Shown piece after piece: positions 58,669 to 64,000 of a DNA stretch of 64,000 nucleotides. Every line of letters starts with the position of its first letter. Positions within the stretch are counted from its first letter, which is position 1. This DNA comes from an uncultured Pelagibacteraceae bacterium (GTDB lineage Bacteria; Pseudomonadota; Alphaproteobacteria; Pelagibacterales; Pelagibacteraceae). The position numbers were made by a program, and so were the translations under genes. The notes under the pieces are model-generated. The model was not told the origin of the DNA. It did no database searches and worked only from the letters and a program-made list of their open reading frames with translations. Where the stretch lies: contig CACJUZ010000001.1 of NCBI GenBank assembly GCA_902596745.1, forward strand, positions 124,001 through 188,000, read 5' to 3'.

Positions 58669-59513
58669 ATTATTACTGCTATCCATATAAATAAAAAACT
58701 TATTAATTTTTCTATTTCAAGTGGTTGACCAAGGTAAAATATACTTAAAAAAAATTGAGCTGTTGGTGTCAAAAAAAATATCATGCTCGCAGGTCCTATT
58801 CCTATTAATTCAAATCCTTTTATGTACATAAAGAGAGGAACGAGTGTCATAAATCCTGCAAAAAACAAATAAAAAGATAATGTAGGATTATCAAATCCAA
58901 AGACATTTGTATTATTGAAAACAAGAGAGCTGAATAAAATTAATGCTATTGGGGATATCAACAAAGTTTCAAAAAATAATCCTATATCTGAAGAAATATT
59001 TATTTTTTTTCTTATTAAAGTATAAAAACTAAATGTGATTGCGACTGATAAACCAATCCATGGAATATTCTTAAATTCAATTAGTAAATAAATTATAGAT
59101 AAAAAAACAAGAAATATAGCGATTGATTTATTTCTATTAATTTTTTCTTTTAAAAATATCTTTCCCAAAAAAACACTTAATATAGGAAAAATATAATATC
59201 CAAGCGATGCATCTAGCATATTGTTTACTGAGATAGAATAAAGCCATGTAAACCAATTAATAGAAACTAAAACTCCAGTAAGAAATAATAAACCTAAGGT
59301 ATTTAGAGATTTAGATACTTTTTTAAATTCCGACCACTTTCCAAAATAAAAGGTTGTAAATACTAAAAGCACTGTTGTCCAAATAGTACGATGTATTGTC
59401 AATTCAACAGGCGACGCAAAAGACACAAATTTGAAATAAATTACACCAATGATACCCCACCAAAGAGAAGCGCCTACAGTAAATAAAGATCCTTCAAATA
59501 ATTTTTTTTTCAT
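58641..59513 (-). CDS. rarD: RarD-type EamA-family transporter
   Basis: The 290-residue protein has ten membrane segments in two EamA repeats. GASLWWGIIGVIYFKFVSFASPVELTIHR, then WFTWLYSISVNNMLDASLGYYIFP are RarD signatures. Substrate unknown; the old label chloramphenicol-sensitive protein is not a function. Its stop region overlaps the thiV end by 28 bases. Confidence 0.85.
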   Translation of the reverse strand: MKKKLFEGSLFTVGASLWWGIIGVIYFKFVSFASPVELTIHRTIWTTVLLVFTTFYFGKWSEFKKVSKSLNTLGLLFLTGVLVSINWFTWLYSISVNNMLDASLGYYIFPILSVFLGKIFLKEKINRNKSIAIFLVFLSIIYLLIEFKNIPWIGLSVAITFSFYTLIRKKINISSDIGLFFETLLISPIALILFSSLVFNNTNVFGFDNPTLSFYLFFAGFMTLVPLFMYIKGFELIGIGPASMIFFLTPTAQFFLSIFYLGQPLEIEKLISFLFIWIAVIIYLNELRKE

Positions 59514-59582
59514 TTCACCATTTTTTTGATTGATTTATATGGTAATAATTTAATAATTAGTACTAAATAACACTGGAAATAC

Positions 59583-59674
59583 GGAAGAGTGGGTGAGCGG
59601 TTGAAACCAGTTGGTTGCTAACTAACCGTACGAGTAACATCGTACCGAGAGTTCGAATCTCTCCTCTTCCGCCA
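59583..59674 (+). tRNA. tRNA-Ser (GCT)
   Basis: This is a class II tRNA of 92 bases with encoded CCA. The acceptor GGAAGAG pairs with CTCTTCC, the anticodon loop TTGCTAA gives anticodon GCT, and a long variable arm and TTCGAAT T-loop follow. The 3' end is one base from the stop codon of the convergent transglycosylase gene. Confidence 0.93.
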
Positions 59675-59675
59675 G

Positions 59676-61928
59676 TTATTTAAAAAATTCCTCAATTTTA
59701 ACTGGTTCCTTACTAATCATGTATTTATATACATTAACGTTTTCCAGAACTCTCTGAACATAATTCCTAGTTTCTTTAAACCTTATTAATTCAATCCAGT
59801 CTATATAACTTAATTGATTTTTAGTTGGATCACCATTAACTCTTCTCCAAGTTTTTACTCTATTAGGACCCGCGTTATAGGCTGCTATTGCGAATGGATA
59901 AACTCCATTATAATCTGTTAATAATCCGTCAAAATAATAAGACCCTAATTTTATATTATAAATAGGATCATCTGTTAAACCACTAATGCTATAAGGCAGC
60001 TTTGCTTGCTTTGCTACAATCTTTGCGGTGTATTTCATTAACTGCATCATGCCTCTAGCACCAGCGTAACTGTTTGCTTTACTATCAAATTCACTTTCTT
60101 GTCTTATAATAGCGTGTATCATTTCACTCGGGGGCATAGGTTTGTTATTAATTTCTCTTGGCGTTGAAATAATCGGATAATTATATTTTAAATAAAATCT
60201 TTTTTCATAGGAAGCTTTTTTAGAAATTTGAATAGCAAAATCATATCTCTCTATCTCTGTAGATAACTTTGCCGCTAATACTTCGCTACCTTGCTCAATA
60301 TTTAAATTTGCTAGATGTTTAAGCACATCTTTTGAATATTTTGTGTGATCTAGCTCTTTAAGAATTTTAATAATTCTAACAAGTCTATTTTTTGAGAATT
60401 CTTTTTCATAATCTTTGGAATATGAAGCATCTTCTTTTAAAGTAAATTCTCCTCCATAATTAATTTCTTTGAAACTAAGCTGTCCATAATATGTTGTTAA
60501 AAATTTTGAGCCAGCTTTAAAATATTCTTCAGCTTTTTTTGTGTTACCGGTTTCTTGATATGACTTTCCTAACCAGTAAGCGCCCCTTGCTACACTAATA
60601 GGATAACTTACATTGTCATAAAAATTTAAAAAATGGTTTATAGCATATTCTTGTGATTTAAGGAATGAATGAGCAATCCAACCCGCTAACCACTCAGCTT
60701 CTGCAAATTCTGGTCCTGAAGAGAGTGAGTGTTCACTTGCTACTTTATAAGCAGTTTTATACCTTTTTTTATAAATTAAACTTCTAACTATACTTTCTCT
60801 TTGTTTCCACCATAGGTCAGCTCTTACTAATTCTTCCTCTGACCTATTTGAATTATCGTAAAGAATTTGAAGAGAAGACTCTAACCTTCCTCTTCTGTTT
60901 CTCCATTTTAATCTATCGTATTCAAGTCCAATATCTTTTTTAAATCTATCAGGAACTTTTGCAATAGCATTATCAACTCCGTAAGAGTTACTCATTAATA
61001 TTTGTCTAGCGTTATATAAGGCTTTAAAATCTGATGGCAAATAGACAAGCATTCTCTTAAGATCCCAATATTTTCTGTTCCAGGCCAAATAATCTGCTCT
61101 TTTAATATGATCTTCACTATCCAATATTGATTTAAATTTCTTTCGATAAAATCTTAATTGACTCTTACTTAAATCTGCATTTATCCAACCTTCCTTTACT
61201 AATTCTTTAGAATTATTAATATCTTTAAGATCAAAATATGCTTCACCTAATTTTAGTTTTCCTGTACCACTAACAGGCGGAAAATCTTCAAACCATCTAA
61301 TTATATTTTTAGGAGAGGAATTTTTAAGATAAATCTTTTGTTCAGCTAAATATTGTAATCTTCCTATTCTTGGAAAATCTGAATTATTTCTTATAAAGGT
61401 TTCATATGTTGAAAATGTTGCATTGTTTGAACTCTTCATTAAATAAAGCCACTGAACAAATAATTTAAAGTCTTTATCTTTTATTTTTTCAGATGTTTTG
61501 TATCCGGTAATCACTTTTCCTGATTTTATTTGACTAAATGCTATTTTTGCCCTTTCAAAATCTTTTTGACTTAAAAACTTTGATTTTTTAACTGAAGCAG
61601 TTGTTTTTCTAATTGTTTTTGGCTTTTTTTGAGGTAATACGAAGGCATCGACATTAATTTTTTTTTCAATTTTTTTTACTATTTTTTCTTCTTCCTTTGT
61701 TTTTACTTTAACTTTCTCTTTAACCTCCTCCTTTTTTTGAGTAGTTTCAGTTTTAATAATTGGTTTTGATTGTGGTAATAAGCCTTTACTTGATGCTCTA
61801 GGCTTTTCAATTTTTTTAAAAACTGAAGGTTTGTCTTTAGGCAATATGAAATTTTCATCAGCTAAACTGATGTGATTTGTATCAATTAAAAGCAATAAAA
61901 TAGCTAGACTAATTAATCGAATAAGCAT
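59676..61928 (-). CDS. slt: Soluble lytic murein transglycosylase
   Basis: The 750-residue protein has an N-terminal signal sequence and a charged linker with three LPxxKP motifs (29-34, 51-56, 98-103). A long all-helical superhelix follows, then a C-terminal SLT domain. In it, IIRQESEFD holds the catalytic Glu611, and GARGMMQLM and AIAAYNAGPNRVKTWRR are family motifs. It cleaves peptidoglycan glycan strands to form anhydro-muropeptides in the periplasm. It is divergent from dapA across 33 bases. Confidence 0.92.
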   Translation of the reverse strand: MLIRLISLAILLLLIDTNHISLADENFILPKDKPSVFKKIEKPRASSKGLLPQSKPIIKTETTQKKEEVKEKVKVKTKEEEKIVKKIEKKINVDAFVLPQKKPKTIRKTTASVKKSKFLSQKDFERAKIAFSQIKSGKVITGYKTSEKIKDKDFKLFVQWLYLMKSSNNATFSTYETFIRNNSDFPRIGRLQYLAEQKIYLKNSSPKNIIRWFEDFPPVSGTGKLKLGEAYFDLKDINNSKELVKEGWINADLSKSQLRFYRKKFKSILDSEDHIKRADYLAWNRKYWDLKRMLVYLPSDFKALYNARQILMSNSYGVDNAIAKVPDRFKKDIGLEYDRLKWRNRRGRLESSLQILYDNSNRSEEELVRADLWWKQRESIVRSLIYKKRYKTAYKVASEHSLSSGPEFAEAEWLAGWIAHSFLKSQEYAINHFLNFYDNVSYPISVARGAYWLGKSYQETGNTKKAEEYFKAGSKFLTTYYGQLSFKEINYGGEFTLKEDASYSKDYEKEFSKNRLVRIIKILKELDHTKYSKDVLKHLANLNIEQGSEVLAAKLSTEIERYDFAIQISKKASYEKRFYLKYNYPIISTPREINNKPMPPSEMIHAIIRQESEFDSKANSYAGARGMMQLMKYTAKIVAKQAKLPYSISGLTDDPIYNIKLGSYYFDGLLTDYNGVYPFAIAAYNAGPNRVKTWRRVNGDPTKNQLSYIDWIELIRFKETRNYVQRVLENVNVYKYMISKEPVKIEEFFK

Positions 61929-61961
61929 AAAAATAGATAATAATTAATCTTATATTGATTT

Positions 61962-62834
61962 ATGTTCAAAGGTTCAATCGTAGCGTTAATAACACCGTTT
62001 AAAAATAATAAATTAGACGAGGCCAATTATAGTAAAATATTACACCACCATCTTAAAAATGGCACTAATGGCGTTGTACCGGCTGGTACAACTGGCGAGT
62101 CTCCAACTTTATCTCATATTGAACATAAAAAAGTAATTGAGATAGCAATTAAAGAATGTAAGGGTAAAATTCCAATTATAGCTGGTACTGGCTCTAATTC
62201 TACTTCAGAAGCAATAGAACTTTCGAAACATGCAGAAAATGCTGGTGCAGACGGTCTACTCATTGTAACGCCATATTATAATAAACCAACTCAGGAAGGA
62301 TTATACCAACATTATAAATCAATTAATGACAGCGTAGGTATTCCAATCATTATTTATAATATACCTTCTAGATCTGTTATTGATATGACAGTAGATACAA
62401 TGGCAAGATTATATGAGTTAAAAAATATTAAAGGTGTAAAAGATGCTACAGGTGATTTAAACAGGGTATCTATGCAGCTTAACAAAATGGGAAAAGAGTT
62501 TATCCAATTAACCGGAGAGGATGATAATGCACTGGAATTTAATAAAAGGGGAGGCGTTGGTTGTATAAGTGTTACCGCTAACGTTGCAACAAAACTTTGC
62601 GCTGATTTTCATAAAGCCTCCTTGTCGAAAGACAATGAAACTGCACAATCGATTAATAATCTTTTGTCTCCATTACATAAAGCACTCTTCATTGAAAGCA
62701 ATCCTTCACCGGTAAAATACGCTGCATCTCTTTTAAAGCTTTCTCCGGCAGAAGTAAGACTGCCATTAGTACAAGTAACTGAAAAAACAAAAAAAGAAGT
62801 AGAAAAAGCGCTTAAATTTGCAAAACTACTCTAA
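61962..62834 (+). CDS. dapA: 4-hydroxy-tetrahydrodipicolinate synthase
   Basis: The 290-residue TIM-barrel aldolase makes the lysine and diaminopimelate precursor from pyruvate and aspartate semialdehyde. [14 protein letters not shown], the catalytic Tyr in [10 protein letters not shown] and the Schiff-base Lys160 in GVKDATGD are present. It overlaps smpB by one base. Confidence 0.96.
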   Translation: MFKGSIVALITPFKNNKLDEANYSKILHHHLKNGTNGVVPAGTTGESPTLSHIEHKKVIEIAIKECKGKIPIIAGTGSNSTSEAIELSKHAENAGADGLLIVTPYYNKPTQEGLYQHYKSINDSVGIPIIIYNIPSRSVIDMTVDTMARLYELKNIKGVKDATGDLNRVSMQLNKMGKEFIQLTGEDDNALEFNKRGGVGCISVTANVATKLCADFHKASLSKDNETAQSINNLLSPLHKALFIESNPSPVKYAASLLKLSPAEVRLPLVQVTEKTKKEVEKALKFAKLL

Positions 62835-63304
62835 TGAAATCAAAAAATGTTTCTCAAAAAATCATTTGCTTAAACCGCAAAGCAAGTTTTAATTATTATT
62901 TTAAAGAATTATATGAAGCTGGAATTGTATTAAAAGGTTCCGAAGTAAAATCATTACGAATTGGTAAAGGAAGTATAGCAGACTCTTATGCTGTAGACAT
63001 AGGGGGTGAAATATTTTTAATTAATTCGCATATTCCTTTGTATAAGCAATCCTCATACAATAATCATGATCCCAAAAGAGAGAGAAAATTACTACTGTCA
63101 AAAAAACAAATTAATACTCTAATTGGTAGAATTAATCAGGAAGGAATGACTATTGTACCAACAAAAATGTATTTTTATAAAGGTAAAGCAAAAATACAAG
63201 TAGCTGTAGGTAAAGGAAAAAAATTATACGATAAAAGATTAGTTAAGAAAAAAAGAGATTGGCAGAGAGAAAAAGCAAAAATATTTAGTAGAAAAAACAA
63301 ATGA
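62834..63304 (+). CDS. smpB: SsrA-binding protein SmpB
   Basis: The 156-residue partner of tmRNA in ribosome rescue has [32 protein letters not shown] and the basic tail [16 protein letters not shown]. tmRNA itself is not in the window. It overlaps folK by 4 bases. Confidence 0.96.
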   Translation: MKSKNVSQKIICLNRKASFNYYFKELYEAGIVLKGSEVKSLRIGKGSIADSYAVDIGGEIFLINSHIPLYKQSSYNNHDPKRERKLLLSKKQINTLIGRINQEGMTIVPTKMYFYKGKAKIQVAVGKGKKLYDKRLVKKKRDWQREKAKIFSRKNK

Positions 63305-63813
63305 TTTATTTAAATATAGGATCAAATCTTCCGTTAGAGGAGGGAGGTAGAGAAGAAAACATATTAAAGGCAATATCCTGCTTAAGAAAATTAAATTTAG
63401 ATTTGATAGAAATTTCAAGTTTTTATCAAACACCATCATATCCAAATAATTCAGATCCAAAATTTATAAATTTATGCATCAAATTAAAGAGTAACCTCAA
63501 TTCAAGCGAACTTCTCAACGAAATAAAAAAAATTGAAAAAAAACTTGGAAGAACACGGATTAAAAAGAATGAGCCTAGAACATGCGATATAGATATAATT
63601 GATTTTAACGGTGAAATTATTAAAAATGACGAATTAGAAACACCACACCCTAGGCTACATTTAAGAAATTTTGTAATTTACCCATTAAAAGAGATTGAAC
63701 CTAATTGGTATCATCCGATATTTAATAAAAATATAGATAGTTTTTTTCAAGAATTAGATAAAAATTCCCATAATGAGATTACAAGATTAGGCAAAAGTGA
63801 TATATTGAACTAA
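63301..63813 (+). CDS. folK: HPPK, 2-amino-4-hydroxy-6-hydroxymethyldihydropteridine pyrophosphokinase
   Basis: The 170-residue folate-pathway kinase has [51 protein letters not shown] with the two metal-binding aspartates, and [15 protein letters not shown]. It shares one base with the next start. Confidence 0.9.
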   Translation: MIYLNIGSNLPLEEGGREENILKAISCLRKLNLDLIEISSFYQTPSYPNNSDPKFINLCIKLKSNLNSSELLNEIKKIEKKLGRTRIKKNEPRTCDIDIIDFNGEIIKNDELETPHPRLHLRNFVIYPLKEIEPNWYHPIFNKNIDSFFQELDKNSHNEITRLGKSDILN

Positions 63814-64000
63814 TGATTAATAACAATGAATTGATAAATGAAATAAAGTCTTATAACAAATTTCTTAATCATGATTCATTAAACAAGGCATTTAAATTCG
63901 CAATAGATGCTCACAAAAATCAAAAAAGAGACGAGGGTGTTCCGTACATTATTCATCCAGTAGCCGTAGCAAAAATTTTAACAGATTTAAAACTTGATAG
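63813..64000 (+). CDS. spoT: RelA/SpoT-type (p)ppGpp synthetase/hydrolase, N-terminal fragment
   Basis: About 62 residues are visible before the window ends. KAFKFAIDAHKNQKRDEGVPYIIHPVAVAKILTDL matches the start of the HD hydrolase domain of Rsh proteins; the first metal-binding His of the HD domain is in IIHPVAVA. The ATG overlaps the folK stop (TAATG). Whether the protein is bifunctional cannot be seen from this part. Confidence 0.88.
   Translation, partial: MINNNELINEIKSYNKFLNHDSLNKAFKFAIDAHKNQKRDEGVPYIIHPVAVAKILTDLKLD

Noticed and set aside
1-64000. CRISPR arrays, insertion sequences or prophage genes
   Set aside because: No regularly spaced repeats, transposase or integrase motifs, or phage structural genes were seen on either strand.

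Overview
The window is a very AT-rich, densely packed bacterial segment that most resembles the SAR11 clade (Pelagibacterales, Alphaproteobacteria). This placement is inference. It rests on base composition, short or overlapping gene junctions, the gene order tRNA-Tyr/tRNA-Gly/tuf/tRNA-Trp/secE, an alphaproteobacterial-type SOS box (GAAC-N7-GAAC), and a TPP riboswitch directly upstream of a thiV-like symporter. Both window edges cut genes: a caspase-like protease on the left and a RelA/SpoT homologue on the right. No intergenic gap reaches 300 bases. I see no insertion sequence, CRISPR array or rRNA.

Region 1 (1-6480) is accessory. It holds the end of a caspase-family protease overlapping an exported SHOCT-domain protein. 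Next come five tandem paralogues of an exported protein of about 196 residues that I do not recognise, with duplicated consensus promoters that appear to give leaderless mRNAs. A tRNA-Thr, a sulfotransferase-like gene and an rRNA methyltransferase follow. A 30-bp sequence spanning the end of tRNA-Thr recurs 2.6 kb away on the other side of four of the paralogues.

Region 2 (6500-36060) is the translation and transcription core: tuf with three tRNAs, secE-nusG-rplKAJL-rpoBC, rpsL-rpsG-fusA, the S10/spc ribosomal protein cluster through secY-adk, then rpsM-rpsK-rpoA-rplQ. Two neighbouring ribosomal genes are damaged as written: rplD has an in-frame TAG and rplW a one-base deletion in a poly-A run. 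rpmD is absent from its usual place between rpsE and rplO. Candidate leader hairpins precede rpoB, rpsL and rpsM.

Region 3 (35157-55400) holds housekeeping genes: a pseudouridine synthase, lipB, mgtE, panC, galU-ugd, a topA/small exported protein/RidA operon, plsY, a dihydroorotase-like gene lacking its metal-binding HxH motif next to pyrB, ruvX, gatCAB, an O-methyltransferase, trhO, a MATE exporter, and an orphan amino-acid ABC permease/binding-protein pair.

Region 4 (55440-64000) starts with umuDC behind a promoter with an SOS box. It continues with thiV behind a promoter embedded in the umuC end plus a TPP riboswitch, rarD, tRNA-Ser, a lytic transglycosylase, and dapA-smpB-folK-spoT (partial).
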